Source of the DNA: Flavobacterium orientale
GTDB taxonomy: Bacteria > Bacteroidota > Bacteroidia > Flavobacteriales > Flavobacteriaceae
Length of the DNA stretch: 64,000 nt
Direction of reading: 5' to 3'
Assembly: GCF_014638005.1 (NCBI RefSeq)
Contig: NZ_BMFG01000003.1
Location: 157,255 to 221,254 of the forward strand
A program made the translations under genes and the position numbers. Below the pieces are notes generated by a model that was not told the DNA's origin, ran no database searches, and saw nothing but the letters and a program-made list of their open reading frames with translations. Shown here piece after piece: positions 9,875-19,394 of the stretch (its first letter is position 1; every line of letters begins with the position of its first letter).

Positions 9875-10801
9875 ATGACAAACGATTTAAACTATTTTTT
9901 ACAGTCTTTGTTGAAATTTATCCCATTTTCCATTCTTTTCTGTGTGGTTGGAATTTGCCTTTGGGGCGATTTTGTTCCAAACTTAATAACCAAAAACCTA
10001 GCAAAAAAGGAAATGATTCCCGGATTTATGGAAAATAGAATTGCAGATTTGACCAAAACTAAAGAAGTTGATATCTTGTTTTTAGGATCATCACATGCTT
10101 ACAGAGGTTTTGATACTCGACTATTTAAGGATGCTGGCTATTCCTCTTTTAATTTAGGCTCAAGCAATCAAACACCTTTACAAACCGAAATCTTGTTGCA
10201 ACGTTATTTGAAACAACTTCAGCCAAAACTGGTTATCTATGAAGTGTATCCGAATACTTTTTCGGTTGACGGAGTGGAATCCACTTTAGATTTGTTAGTA
10301 AATGACAAGTTGGATTCTAATTTACTGAAGTTGGCACTTAAACAAAATGACATCACCATTTACAACACTTTAATTTATTCCTATTATCAAAATCTATTTC
10401 AAAAAGAACAATCAACTGTTATTCCCTTTCAAAAAGAGGAAGACAACTACATAGCGAATGGATATGTTGAAAGCGAAGTTACTTCGTCAAAAAAATATTC
10501 GTACAAACCTCAAGAGTATCTCTTTAAATCGAATCAATTTGACCAATTTGAAAAAAACTTAGAAATTTTAAAAAAGGGAAATTGTAAAGTCATTTTAATT
10601 CAAGCTCCTATCACAAAAGCTCTTTATAATTCCTACTCAAATAATGAATTTTTTGATTTGAAAATGAAGTCTTATGCAACCTATTTTAATTTTAATGAAT
10701 TAATGGAATTAAATGATAGTTTGCATTTTTATGATGATCACCATTTAAATCAAAAAGGAGTGGCACTATTCAATCAAGAGATTATTAAAAAAATTCGATG
10801 A
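9875..10801 (+). CDS. SGNH-like acyl-transfer partner of the MBOAT protein
   Basis: A 308-residue protein with one N-terminal membrane anchor (about residues 12-33) and an extracytoplasmic SGNH-hydrolase-like domain. Block I is GSSH at residues 71-74, supplying the likely nucleophilic serine. The C-terminal DDHH at 287-290 fits the DxxH block V, and an Asn-containing NLGSSNQ segment lies between. This resembles DltD/AlgJ/AlgX-like proteins that receive the acyl group from an MBOAT partner. I start at the ATG at 9875, just after the MBOAT stop; a longer reading from 9797 would overlap the MBOAT gene by 74 bp without added homology. Exact substrate unknown. Confidence 0.8.
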   Translation: MTNDLNYFLQSLLKFIPFSILFCVVGICLWGDFVPNLITKNLAKKEMIPGFMENRIADLTKTKEVDILFLGSSHAYRGFDTRLFKDAGYSSFNLGSSNQTPLQTEILLQRYLKQLQPKLVIYEVYPNTFSVDGVESTLDLLVNDKLDSNLLKLALKQNDITIYNTLIYSYYQNLFQKEQSTVIPFQKEEDNYIANGYVESEVTSSKKYSYKPQEYLFKSNQFDQFEKNLEILKKGNCKVILIQAPITKALYNSYSNNEFFDLKMKSYATYFNFNELMELNDSLHFYDDHHLNQKGVALFNQEIIKKIR

Positions 10802-10834
10802 TTTGATCATGCTTCGAATACCTTACAGGTTTAC

Positions 10835-10842
10835 TATCTTTG
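10835..10842 (+). promoter_or_regulatory. -7 promoter element of rnpA
   Basis: TATCTTTG matches TAnnTTTG exactly and lies 21 nt upstream of the rnpA start. No clear -33 TTG at standard spacing. Confidence 0.5.
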
Positions 10843-10863
10843 CATCAAACTAAGCAAAACTAA

Positions 10864-11238
10864 ATGTCATTCACCTATCCTACTAACGAAAAACTCAAAA
10901 GTCAAAAACACATTGATTTGCTTTTTTCTGAAGGAAAATCGGTTTCCAAATATCCTTTGCGTTTGGTATTTGCTCCGGTTGTGTTAGAAAATGACGAAAA
11001 AATTAAAATTGGTGTTTCCGTTTCAAAGAAACATTTTAAAAATGCCGTAAATCGAAACCACTACAAACGATTGCTCAGAGAATGTTATCGTTTAAACAAA
11101 AAAATGTTGGTTGACTATCTCGAGAAACCTTATGCAATTATGTTTTTTTACCAATCAAAAGAAACAATGAGTTTTAAAGAAATGAATGAAAAAACAGTTA
11201 AGCTATTTGAAAAGTTTATTGCTGAAATTAAAAAATAG
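10864..11238 (+). CDS. rnpA: Ribonuclease P protein component
   Basis: The 124-residue protein subunit of RNase P, which assists the RNA subunit in 5' maturation of tRNA precursors. The RNR signature is clear: VNRNHYKRLLREC around residues 61-73, preceded by the basic KKHFKNA segment. In many bacteria rnpA follows rpmH near dnaA; here rpmH is not adjacent. It has its own promoter-like element and is followed 62 bp later by a DUF4349 gene. Confidence 0.95.
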   Translation: MSFTYPTNEKLKSQKHIDLLFSEGKSVSKYPLRLVFAPVVLENDEKIKIGVSVSKKHFKNAVNRNHYKRLLRECYRLNKKMLVDYLEKPYAIMFFYQSKETMSFKEMNEKTVKLFEKFIAEIKK

Positions 11239-11300
11239 AAATGGCCTGACAATTGCTGTACGATTATTGTTAACTTTCCGTTTTACTTAAAATCACTTTT

Positions 11301-12116
11301 ATGAAAACAATAATAGCCTATTTATCGTTTTTAGTTTTACCGTTAGCATGTGGTGGAAATCCGGATTATGAAAATTCTGCAGCAGGAGAAACAATGCCTA
11401 TTATGGAAGAAATGGATTCAAAAATTGCCATAAATGACAGCACGTTTGAAGCTACCGATTTGGAAAATAAAATAATTAGAGAAGCTTCGCTCCGTTATGA
11501 AACACAAGATTTAAAAACAACCTATGAGCAGATTCTTTCGGGTTTAAAAAAACACAATGCCTATCTTCAAAATGATTCTGAAGGAAAAGATTATAATTCC
11601 ATTTATAAACATTTGACCATTCGAATTCCGAATAAAAATTTTGATGCTTTTTTAAATGAAATCGGAAAAGATGTTGCCTATTTTGACCGAAAAGAAATTT
11701 CTTCAAAAGATGTAACGGCAGAATTCATTGACTTATCAGCTAGGATTAAGGCAAAAAAAATCTTGGAAGAACGCTATTTGGAACTATTAAAAAAAGCAGT
11801 AAAAGTTTCCGAAATTTTAGAAATTGAAAAAGAACTATCTGCCATTCGTGAAGAAATTGAAGCCAAAGAGGGGCAATTAAATTACCTTCAAAATAAAGTT
11901 TCGTTGAGCACCATCCAAATAGAATTTTATAAAAAAGTAGCAAACGCAGATTATGCCACTGTTTCTTATGGAACAAAAATGTGGAATGCTATAAAATCGG
12001 GATGGAATGGAATATCGAGTTTCCTCATTGGATTGCTTCATATTTGGCCATTTATTCTTATTTTAGTTGCAATTTTCATCTATGTTAGAAAAAAATTAAA
12101 AAGAAAAAATCAATAA
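11301..12116 (+). CDS. DUF4349 domain lipoprotein with C-terminal membrane segment
   Basis: A 271-residue protein with a lipoprotein signal (lipobox LACG, C17). A DUF4349 domain covers about residues 55-235, including a charged coiled-coil stretch (EILEIEKELSAIREEIEAKEGQL). The single C-terminal transmembrane helix near residues 240-262 ends in a basic tail (RKKLKRKNQ). The topology places the coiled-coil domain outside the cytoplasmic membrane, anchored at both ends. Function of the family is unknown. It precedes the S41 protease by 4 bp and the OmpA-domain gene overlaps that one, so the three probably form an envelope operon. Confidence 0.87.
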   Translation: MKTIIAYLSFLVLPLACGGNPDYENSAAGETMPIMEEMDSKIAINDSTFEATDLENKIIREASLRYETQDLKTTYEQILSGLKKHNAYLQNDSEGKDYNSIYKHLTIRIPNKNFDAFLNEIGKDVAYFDRKEISSKDVTAEFIDLSARIKAKKILEERYLELLKKAVKVSEILEIEKELSAIREEIEAKEGQLNYLQNKVSLSTIQIEFYKKVANADYATVSYGTKMWNAIKSGWNGISSFLIGLLHIWPFILILVAIFIYVRKKLKRKNQ

Positions 12117-12120
12117 TATC

Positions 12121-13755
12121 ATGTTTACAAAAATCAAAAAGCGTTATATAGTTCCAATTATTTTGTCGGGTTTCTTGTTTGTTGGAATGAGTTTCAGCAA
12201 AGATTTTTTTGAAATTGCAAAACAAATTGAAATATTCACCAATTTATATAAAACGGTGAATATGAATTATGTTGACGAAACCAATCCGGGTGAATTGATG
12301 GATAAAGCCATTAAAAGTATGTTGGCTGATTTAGATCCTTATACCAACTATTTTAATGAAGCCGATGTAGTAAAATTCAAAATTAACAACACCGGAGAAT
12401 ATACCGGAATTGGTGCCATGATCACCCGAAAAGAGGGAAAAATTATAATTAAAGAACCTTATAAAGGTTACCCTGCCGACAAAGCAGGATTAAAAGCAGG
12501 CGATGAAATTATTCAAATTGGCGATGTGATTTTAGCTGATTTCAAAGAAGATGCTTCGCAACTATTAAAAGGAGCAAAAAACGCAAAAGTTGCCCTGAAA
12601 TTTATCCGTCAAGGAAAAACTTTAACTGCCGATTTGGTACTTGATGAAGTGGACGTTAAAGCCGTTCCGTTCTACGGAAAAACCAACGACAACACTGGCT
12701 ATATTGTGCTTTCTCAGTTCAACAGAAAAGCTTCGCAAGAAACTCAAGCGGCTCTGATGGATTTAAAAAATAAAGGTGTTGACAGAATCATTCTTGACTT
12801 AAGGGGAAATCCTGGAGGGTTGCTTGGTGAAGCGGTAAATATTTGTAATTTATTTGTTCCAAAGGGGGAAGTAATTGTTACCACAAAATCGAAAATTGAC
12901 AAACACAATGTTACTTACAAAACGACCAGAAATCCTATTGATACTGAAATTCCGTTAGTGGTTTTGGTTGATGGAAAAAGTGCTTCTGCGTCTGAAATTG
13001 TTTCGGGTGCTTTACAAGATTTAGATCGTGCTGTGGTTGTAGGAAGTAGAAGTTTTGGAAAAGGTTTAGTTCAAAGACCAATGGATTTAACCTATGGCAC
13101 ACAAGTAAAAGTTACTATTTCCAGGTATTACACTCCAACAGGAAGATGCATTCAAGCTTTGGATTATTCAAAAAAAGATGCAAACGGAAAAGCCATTAAA
13201 AATGACGAAAAAAACTTTACCGCTTTTAAAACAAGAGGCGGAAGAACCGTTTATGACGGAGGTGGTATATTGCCTGATGTAGTTTTAGAAGAAACACAAC
13301 TAAGTGCAATTGCTGAAGCTTTACAAAAAAATGATGCTGTTTTTGACTTTGCTACGATTTATTATTATAAAAACCCATCTCTAGGTGCAAAAGTTCCGCA
13401 ACTCACTGATGCTGATTTTTCAGAATTCAAAACCTTCTTAAAAAAGAAAAACTTTTCATTTGATACAGAAACCGAAAAAGCTTTGAAAAAAACATTGGAA
13501 GCTGCACAAAAAGAAAAAATTGATGAGAATATCAAAACAGAATATCAAAATCTTTTAGCCGCTTTACAGAAAAGTGAAGAATTGCAACTGAATAAAAACA
13601 AAGCAGAAATAATGCAATTATTAACGGATGAATTAATTAAAAGATACCAATACAAAGAAGGTTTATATGCTTACTATATTTTAAATAATTCTGAAGTAAA
13701 AAAAGCAACCACTTTATTGAACAATCCTAATGAATACAACAAAATACTTAAATAA
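12121..13755 (+). CDS. S41 family C-terminal processing protease (CtpA/Prc-like)
   Basis: A 544-residue tail-specific protease. An N-terminal signal or anchor (about residues 10-27) is followed by an N-domain, a PDZ domain at about 85-165 (KAGLKAGDEIIQIGD) and the S41 catalytic domain. The Ser/Lys dyad is S289 (in ASASEI) and K314 (in SFGKG), 25 residues apart as in Prc. A long helical C-terminal extension (about 420-544) is typical of Bacteroidota members. It acts in the periplasm, cutting protein C-termini. The TAA stop overlaps the ATG of the next gene by one base, so translational coupling is likely. Confidence 0.94.
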   Translation: MFTKIKKRYIVPIILSGFLFVGMSFSKDFFEIAKQIEIFTNLYKTVNMNYVDETNPGELMDKAIKSMLADLDPYTNYFNEADVVKFKINNTGEYTGIGAMITRKEGKIIIKEPYKGYPADKAGLKAGDEIIQIGDVILADFKEDASQLLKGAKNAKVALKFIRQGKTLTADLVLDEVDVKAVPFYGKTNDNTGYIVLSQFNRKASQETQAALMDLKNKGVDRIILDLRGNPGGLLGEAVNICNLFVPKGEVIVTTKSKIDKHNVTYKTTRNPIDTEIPLVVLVDGKSASASEIVSGALQDLDRAVVVGSRSFGKGLVQRPMDLTYGTQVKVTISRYYTPTGRCIQALDYSKKDANGKAIKNDEKNFTAFKTRGGRTVYDGGGILPDVVLEETQLSAIAEALQKNDAVFDFATIYYYKNPSLGAKVPQLTDADFSEFKTFLKKKNFSFDTETEKALKKTLEAAQKEKIDENIKTEYQNLLAALQKSEELQLNKNKAEIMQLLTDELIKRYQYKEGLYAYYILNNSEVKKATTLLNNPNEYNKILK

Positions 13756-14579
13756 TGCAAACTTTTTTTAGAGTTGTTTTACTGCTGCTTTCTGTTTCGA
13801 TTTATGCTCAAGAAGAAATGGTCCAGTCTGTTTATTTTGACACCAACAAGTTTTCAATTGATGAAACTCAAGCCACTCAAATTATTGATTTTGTAAAGAA
13901 AACAGACAGCACTCGAATAGAAAGCTTACAAATTTTTGGCTATTGTGATGATGTTGGAAAAGATGATTACAATCGAAAGCTATCCAACGATCGAGCCAAT
14001 GAAGTAAAAGACTTGTTTGTGAATAATGGCATAAAAAATAAAGTAATTATAACCATTGAAGGAAAAGGAAGAATTCTGATTGAAGATGATATTATTGATA
14101 ATTTACCCGAAGTTCGATCCAAAAACCGTCGTGTAGATGTTGTTATTAATTTAAAACCGGAGCCAAAAGCAAAGGTGGATGATATTCCGGGAGTTTATAC
14201 GACGATTCAAAAAAAACACATTGTTGGTGACCGAATTTATTTAGAAAATATTCTATTTGAACGCGGAAGCAGTAAATTGACTTTACAATCGAAAAACGAA
14301 TTGGAAAAAATTTCACGATTGCTGATGAGGTATAAAAACATCCATTTTGAAATTCAAGGTCATGTTTGTTGTACGCCACCCAATCACAAAGAAGCTATTG
14401 ATAAAGACACTAAAAAAAGAAGGCTTTCAATTAACCGAGCCGAAACGGTTTATAAATATTTAATCTTTAAAAAAGTAGCCAAAGAGCGAATGACCTTCAA
14501 AGGTTATGGCAACACAAAACCATTAGGAAAAACACCTGATTTAGATAGAAGAGTTGAGTTGTTGATAACTAAAATTTAG
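13755..14579 (+). CDS. OmpA-family protein with two tandem OmpA-like domains
   Basis: A 274-residue secreted protein (signal peptide about 1-18, ending SIYAQ) with two OmpA-C-like peptidoglycan-binding domains in tandem. The first is at about 25-135 and contains FGYCDDVGKDDYNRKLS and the NRRVDV end motif. The second is at about 160-274, with GSSKLT and DRRVELL. In the second domain the segment that normally contacts diaminopimelate is replaced by a GHVCCTPPNH stretch with adjacent cysteines, so binding by that copy is uncertain. It overlaps the S41 protease stop by one base and converges with the GNAT gene, overlapping it by 4 bp. A role in anchoring the protease module to the wall is speculation. 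Confidence 0.86.
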   Translation: MQTFFRVVLLLLSVSIYAQEEMVQSVYFDTNKFSIDETQATQIIDFVKKTDSTRIESLQIFGYCDDVGKDDYNRKLSNDRANEVKDLFVNNGIKNKVIITIEGKGRILIEDDIIDNLPEVRSKNRRVDVVINLKPEPKAKVDDIPGVYTTIQKKHIVGDRIYLENILFERGSSKLTLQSKNELEKISRLLMRYKNIHFEIQGHVCCTPPNHKEAIDKDTKKRRLSINRAETVYKYLIFKKVAKERMTFKGYGNTKPLGKTPDLDRRVELLITKI

Positions 14580-15022
14580 TTCCGCTTCATTTGAATGTGC
14601 GGAATATCGTCTTCTAGGTAGGTTTCGCTCGTTTGTTTAAAACCTAAATTTTCATAGAATTTTTTGAGATATAATTGAGCCGAAATGGTGATTTTTGTTT
14701 CATTAAGTTCGACTTCAACTACTTCAATGGCTTTATTCATTAATTCATAACCCCATTTTCTATCTCTGTGAGATTCTTTGATTACAACTCTGCCAATGGA
14801 TGCTTCATCAAAATAATCGCCGGGTTTAAAAATGCGAACATAACCTACTAATTCCTCATCAAAAATTCCTAAAAGGTGAATGGCTTTGTCATCTTTACCG
14901 TCTATATCTTGATAAACGCAATTTTGCTCTACTACAAAGACTTCGCTTCGCAGTTGAAGCAGATTATATATTTCAAGAGTTGAAAGTTCGTTAAATCGCT
15001 TTATTTCAAATTTTAAATCCAT
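14576..15022 (-). CDS. GNAT family N-acetyltransferase (ElaA-like)
   Basis: A 148-residue cytoplasmic GNAT acetyltransferase. The N-terminal LLQLRSEVFVVEQNCVYQD segment and IDGKDDKAIHLLG are characteristic of the ElaA branch. The acetyl-CoA pyrophosphate loop is represented by the VIKESHRDRKWGYELM segment, in which the usual Q/RxxGxG/A pattern is modified to RDRKWGYE. The substrate is not known. The 3' end overlaps the OmpA-domain gene on the opposite strand by 4 bp. It lies 23 bp after the DUF4837 gene on the same strand. Confidence 0.9.
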   Translation of the reverse strand: MDLKFEIKRFNELSTLEIYNLLQLRSEVFVVEQNCVYQDIDGKDDKAIHLLGIFDEELVGYVRIFKPGDYFDEASIGRVVIKESHRDRKWGYELMNKAIEVVEVELNETKITISAQLYLKKFYENLGFKQTSETYLEDDIPHIQMKRN

Positions 15023-15045
15023 TTGATTTTAAATTAACATCAAAA

Positions 15046-16023
15046 TTAATTTAAAAAAGTAATTGATTTAATTATTGCTTCCAATTCATGCATTAAATCT
15101 CTTTTTGAAGTTGACGGATTGTAGCAAAAACCTTCAACAACTAAGTAGCGTTGGTTGGCTTCATCTTTAATTGCATAATTGATAAATGGACCCGCCATAA
15201 AATCGTTTTTCAATTCCCAAGTTCCTTTGGTTTCAAAAGCTTCTTTCCCTTTTAAAGTTATTTTTGAGAAATAAGGAGCATACGAATCTTCAGTTACCAT
15301 GTGTGTATTTGCTAAAGTTCCTTGAATGTGTTTTTGTCCGATTGAATCTCGTAGTGTAATTATTGATGATACAAAATTAGGATCTTCCTCAATAGTTGCA
15401 ATTGGTACTTCGTAAATCAAAATACTATTGTTCCCTGAAGTTAATTCTTTTCTAATCCAGAAAAACTTATCTTCTTCGATGATGTATTTGTAAGCGGTTG
15501 GTATTTTTAGAGAAATGTTGAATTTCTTTTTAATTTTAGAATCGTCCAACAACGAAATAGCTATTCTTCTTTGGTTTTCAAGTATTTCTCCAGCCTTAAA
15601 TGTTGAAATTATTTCTTTTGAATGTTCTTCAAGTTTATTGATAATCTCAGATATTGTATTTCCTGAAACATAAACTATCGTTTGAGGTTGAGCATAAACA
15701 TTCTTCTTAATTTCAAAATTAGCTTGTTCGGTTTTTGTTACAATCAGAATCGTTCTGCTGTTGGTCATAAAACCTTCAAAAAGTTTTGGGGCATATTGAG
15801 AAATGTTGAATAACGGCTCTTGTTGTGGTAAACCGTCAACCGGAGCTGCAAATTTACTTCTAATGCTATCACCTACTTCACCGCCCCACATTTGGTTTTC
15901 GATGATAACGGATAGCGAATTAATTTTTCCTGAGGAATCTTTTAATGAAGTTTTTTGTTGCTGTTCTTCTTTACAAGAAAATAATACTAAAGCTGCTACA
16001 ATAGTAAAAATTATATTTTTCAT
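15046..16023 (-). CDS. DUF4837 family lipoprotein
   Basis: A 325-residue lipoprotein with lipobox LFSC (C17) and a mature domain matching, from memory, the Bacteroidota-specific DUF4837 family. Recognisable features are the MWGGEVGDSIR motif near residue 47, PLFNISQY, and the C-terminal MAGPFINYAI and YLVVEGFCYNPS segments. The biochemical role is unknown. It follows the MltD-like transglycosylase gene by 30 bp and precedes GNAT by 23 bp, suggesting one transcript; a cell-envelope role is inferred only from lipidation and this context. Confidence 0.88.
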   Translation of the reverse strand: MKNIIFTIVAALVLFSCKEEQQQKTSLKDSSGKINSLSVIIENQMWGGEVGDSIRSKFAAPVDGLPQQEPLFNISQYAPKLFEGFMTNSRTILIVTKTEQANFEIKKNVYAQPQTIVYVSGNTISEIINKLEEHSKEIISTFKAGEILENQRRIAISLLDDSKIKKKFNISLKIPTAYKYIIEEDKFFWIRKELTSGNNSILIYEVPIATIEEDPNFVSSIITLRDSIGQKHIQGTLANTHMVTEDSYAPYFSKITLKGKEAFETKGTWELKNDFMAGPFINYAIKDEANQRYLVVEGFCYNPSTSKRDLMHELEAIIKSITFLN

Positions 16024-16053
16024 TATGCTTGAGATTAAAGGAACTCAAATAAA

Positions 16054-18021
16054 TTATCCATTTATTTTTAATTTCATTCCCGGTTTTATAACCGATCCAC
16101 CGCTAATACCGTTCCACTTTTTTAAATCTGCTACAGTTACTCCAGGAATTTTTTGAGAAATACTAAATAATGAATCCCCTTTTTTAACAATATAAACGTT
16201 TTCGTTTTTGTAACTATTTGTTTTTGAAGCTTTTTTAGGGGCTGCTTTTATTTCTGTAACGCTATTTTCTACTTCTTCAGATTGAATAATTTTTAACTCT
16301 AATCCTGCAATCACATTTGCATCCTCTAAATCATTCCATTTAATCAAATCATCTGTAGAAATGTTATGTGCTTTTGCAATGGAATGAAGACTTTCTCCAG
16401 CTTTAACAATATGTAAATTTAAATTGTCTTCATCAGTAATTACTTCATTAGCTACAATTAATTTTGAGCCCAATGCAATGTTCGAATCTTTTAAATTATT
16501 CCATTTTTTTAATTCCTCAATACTACTATTATATTTTTTAGAAAGTTGACTAAGTGTTTCGCCTTTTTCAACTTGGTGTATCTTTTTTACTGTTGAATCC
16601 TTAGAAACAACAACTGTGTTTTTTTCAACCTCTATAGATTTCACTGTTGTTGGCTCGTTAACTTTTTTAACCGGACTGGAAGCAATTCTTTCGTTAGATA
16701 TGATTTTCAATTTTTTACCCAAACCAATATTGTTAGATTTAAGGTTATTCCATTGCTTAACATTTGTTAGCGTTACTCCGTATTTTTTTGAAATTCCACC
16801 CAATGTTTCGCCTCTTTTTACAGTATGGTATTTTGTTCTTGAAACAACTTCAAAGTTTCCATTGGCTGCAGCTAAAGCTTCTTGACTTGAGAATGGCTTT
16901 TCACGTTTTGAAAAATCATGCTCTGTGTAAGCATAAATTTTTTCTTCATTTGAAGTAAAAACAGCTACTTTATCAATTGGTAAACGCAAATAATGATCTT
17001 TTCCTGAGATAAATGGAACATAATCTCTTTTGTAAGAAGGGTTTAAAAACTGTAATTGCTCAACAGAAATATCTAATAAATCAGAAATCTGTTTAAACGA
17101 CATTTTGTTTTTAATCTTGATTGTATCCGTTGAAAACGTATTTAATATCGGCTTGTTTGGTACAATTCCATGTTCTTTATGGTATTCATAAACATACATT
17201 GTTGCTAAAAAAGCCGGAACATATCCCTGAGTTTCTTTTGGTAAAAATGGTCTAATATTCCAATAATTTTGTTTCCCGCCTGAACGTCTAATTGCTTTTG
17301 TTACATTTCCGGGACCTGCATTATAAGATGCTAAAACTAAATCCCAATCGCCAAAAATAGCATACATGTTTACCATGTATTGACAAGCTGCTTCGGTTGC
17401 TTTTAAAACATCACTTCTTTCATCAACAAACGTATTGATTTCTAAATTGTATTGTTTTCCGGTTCCATACATAAATTGCCATAATCCGGTAGCTCCCATT
17501 TTTGAAACTGCTCTTGGATTTAAAGCGGACTCCACAATTGCCAAATATTTTATTTCAAGTGGCACATTATATTTTGCCAACGAAGCTTCAAAAATTGGAA
17601 AATAATATTGCGAAAGTCCCATCAAACGTTCGTATGATTTTTTTCTGTTTTTCAGATAATGCTTGATTATGTTTTCTAATCCAGGATTGTATTCTATGTT
17701 AAAAGCTGATTTTGCATCTAATTCTTTTAAACGTTCTTTCAATAAATCTGTAGAAAGTTCATAATCTACTTTTACTTCTAAATCGATGTTTTCAATATCG
17801 TTAGTAATTTCTTTATAAAGTTCAAGCGAAGCAATTTCAGAAACAAATCGTTCGTCAACACAAGCAGCAATTTCGTGATGAACAAATGATTTTTTGATAG
17901 AATCTAAAAAAGAAATTTTGGGTAGTTCTACAAGCTGATTTGCTGTTGCCAAAGAGTCTTGAGCAAAAAGCTGTCCTGACAAAAGGAGTAAAAAAACTAA
18001 TGTGGTATTTTGTAACTTCAT
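16054..18021 (-). CDS. MltD-like lytic transglycosylase with four LysM domains
   Basis: A 655-residue secreted murein hydrolase. The signal peptide ends near LFAQ (residue 21). The SLT domain covers about residues 150-270, with catalytic E164 in AIVESALNP and the family motifs GATGLWQFM and ASYNAGPGNV. One atypical LysM-like segment lies at about 300-350. Four clear LysM domains follow at about 398-441, 481-523, 537-579 and 609-654, joined by Lys/Glu/Thr/Val-rich linkers. It should bind peptidoglycan by the LysMs and cut the glycan backbone to make anhydromuropeptides. The number of LysM copies is high compared with E. coli MltD. It has its own -7 element and probably leads an operon with the DUF4837 and GNAT genes. 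Confidence 0.94.
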   Translation of the reverse strand: MKLQNTTLVFLLLLSGQLFAQDSLATANQLVELPKISFLDSIKKSFVHHEIAACVDERFVSEIASLELYKEITNDIENIDLEVKVDYELSTDLLKERLKELDAKSAFNIEYNPGLENIIKHYLKNRKKSYERLMGLSQYYFPIFEASLAKYNVPLEIKYLAIVESALNPRAVSKMGATGLWQFMYGTGKQYNLEINTFVDERSDVLKATEAACQYMVNMYAIFGDWDLVLASYNAGPGNVTKAIRRSGGKQNYWNIRPFLPKETQGYVPAFLATMYVYEYHKEHGIVPNKPILNTFSTDTIKIKNKMSFKQISDLLDISVEQLQFLNPSYKRDYVPFISGKDHYLRLPIDKVAVFTSNEEKIYAYTEHDFSKREKPFSSQEALAAANGNFEVVSRTKYHTVKRGETLGGISKKYGVTLTNVKQWNNLKSNNIGLGKKLKIISNERIASSPVKKVNEPTTVKSIEVEKNTVVVSKDSTVKKIHQVEKGETLSQLSKKYNSSIEELKKWNNLKDSNIALGSKLIVANEVITDEDNLNLHIVKAGESLHSIAKAHNISTDDLIKWNDLEDANVIAGLELKIIQSEEVENSVTEIKAAPKKASKTNSYKNENVYIVKKGDSLFSISQKIPGVTVADLKKWNGISGGSVIKPGMKLKING

Positions 18022-18067
18022 TTTGATTTGTTAACAGATTATATTTCAGGTAGTTGAGGGGGTTGTG

Positions 18068-18075
18068 CAAACATA
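18068..18075 (-). promoter_or_regulatory. -7 promoter element of the transglycosylase gene
   Basis: Minus strand reads TATGTTTG, matching TAnnTTTG, 47 nt upstream of the transglycosylase start. No clear -33 partner. Confidence 0.45.
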
Positions 18076-18121
18076 CGAAAATATAAACGTTTTTTTTTGT
18101 TTAAATATTGTTAAAGTTCAA

Positions 18122-19309
18122 TTATTCTAAAATTGCGGCAATTCCGGGCAAAGTTTGTCCTTCTAACATTTCTAACATAGCTCCACCGCCGGTTGAAACA
18201 TAACTCATTTTTTCTTCTAATCCGAATTGTTTTACAGCTGAAACCGAATCGCCACCTCCAACAAGAGAAAAAGCTCCGTTTTTGGTTGATTCTGCAATAT
18301 AATTTCCTAATGTAATTGTGCCGTTTGCAAACGATTCCATTTCAAAAACACCCAAAGGTCCGTTCCAAAGTATCGTTTTTGAATTCATGATAACTTCTTT
18401 GAAATTTTCTAACGATTTTGGTCCGGCATCCAAACCTTGCCAACCATCAGGAATTTGGCGAACATCCACAATTTGTGTGTTGGCATCGTTTGAAAAAGCA
18501 TCTGCCGCAACAACATCAACCGGAATGTGAATATGAACATTTTTTTCGTTAGCTAATTTCAAAATATCAAGTGCTAATTGTAATTTATCATCTTCACAAA
18601 TGGAGTTTCCAACACTTCCGCCAAGGGCTTTGATAAAAGTGAAAGTCATTCCACCACCAATTATCATGTGGTCAACTTTATCTAATATATTTTCAATTAC
18701 TGTAATTTTTGACGAAACTTTTGAACCACCCAAAACAGCCGTTACGGGTTTCACGCTATTGTTTAAAACTCTATTTAAACTTTCAATTTCTTTGGCTAAT
18801 AACAACCCAAAACATTTTGAATTAGGAAAATACTTAGCGACAATTGTAGTTGAAGCATGAGCTCGATGTGCGGTTCCAAAAGCATCATTAACATAAATAT
18901 CACCTAAAGCGGCTAATTTTTTTGAAAAAGCTTCATCGCCAGCTTCTTCTTCTGAGTAAAAACGAAGGTTTTCTAACAATAAAACTTCTCCCGGTTTTAA
19001 ACTTGCAGCTCTTTTTTCAACTTTATCTCCAATACAATCGGAAATAAATTCAACATTAACACCCAAAATTTCAGATGCTTTATCTACGATATGACGTAAA
19101 GAATATTTACCTTCAACACCTTTTGGTCTTCCAAGATGTGACATTAAAATAACACTTCCGCCATCGGCCAAAATTTTATCAATAGTTGGTTTAGCCGCTT
19201 CAATTCTGTTTGTATCTGTTACATTGTAGTTTTCATCAAGAGGAACATTAAAATCTACACGAATTAAGGCTCTTTTATTGGCAAAATTAAAGTCGTTTAT
19301 GGTTTTCAT
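18122..19309 (-). CDS. pgk: Phosphoglycerate kinase
   Basis: A glycolytic enzyme that transfers the 1-phosphate of 1,3-bisphosphoglycerate to ADP. The 395-residue protein is full length. Signature segments are [19 protein letters not shown] near the N-terminus, [17 protein letters not shown] with the following acidic run, the nucleotide-binding GGSKVSSK, and the C-terminal GGGDSVSAV and [11 protein letters not shown] motifs. It is flanked by short spacers and has its own -7 element upstream, so it is probably transcribed alone. Confidence 0.98.
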   Translation of the reverse strand: MKTINDFNFANKRALIRVDFNVPLDENYNVTDTNRIEAAKPTIDKILADGGSVILMSHLGRPKGVEGKYSLRHIVDKASEILGVNVEFISDCIGDKVEKRAASLKPGEVLLLENLRFYSEEEAGDEAFSKKLAALGDIYVNDAFGTAHRAHASTTIVAKYFPNSKCFGLLLAKEIESLNRVLNNSVKPVTAVLGGSKVSSKITVIENILDKVDHMIIGGGMTFTFIKALGGSVGNSICEDDKLQLALDILKLANEKNVHIHIPVDVVAADAFSNDANTQIVDVRQIPDGWQGLDAGPKSLENFKEVIMNSKTILWNGPLGVFEMESFANGTITLGNYIAESTKNGAFSLVGGGDSVSAVKQFGLEEKMSYVSTGGGAMLEMLEGQTLPGIAAILE

Positions 19310-19332
19310 TGTTTTTAAAATAGGTTATTTTA

Positions 19333-19340
19333 CAAAAATA
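19333..19340 (-). promoter_or_regulatory. -7 promoter element of pgk
   Basis: Minus strand reads TATTTTTG, matching TAnnTTTG, 24 nt upstream of the pgk start. Confidence 0.45.
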
Positions 19341-19394
19341 CTAAATCTAATTAAGATTTTAAAAATGGTGCTTGTCTAAATGTTAACAAAAATA

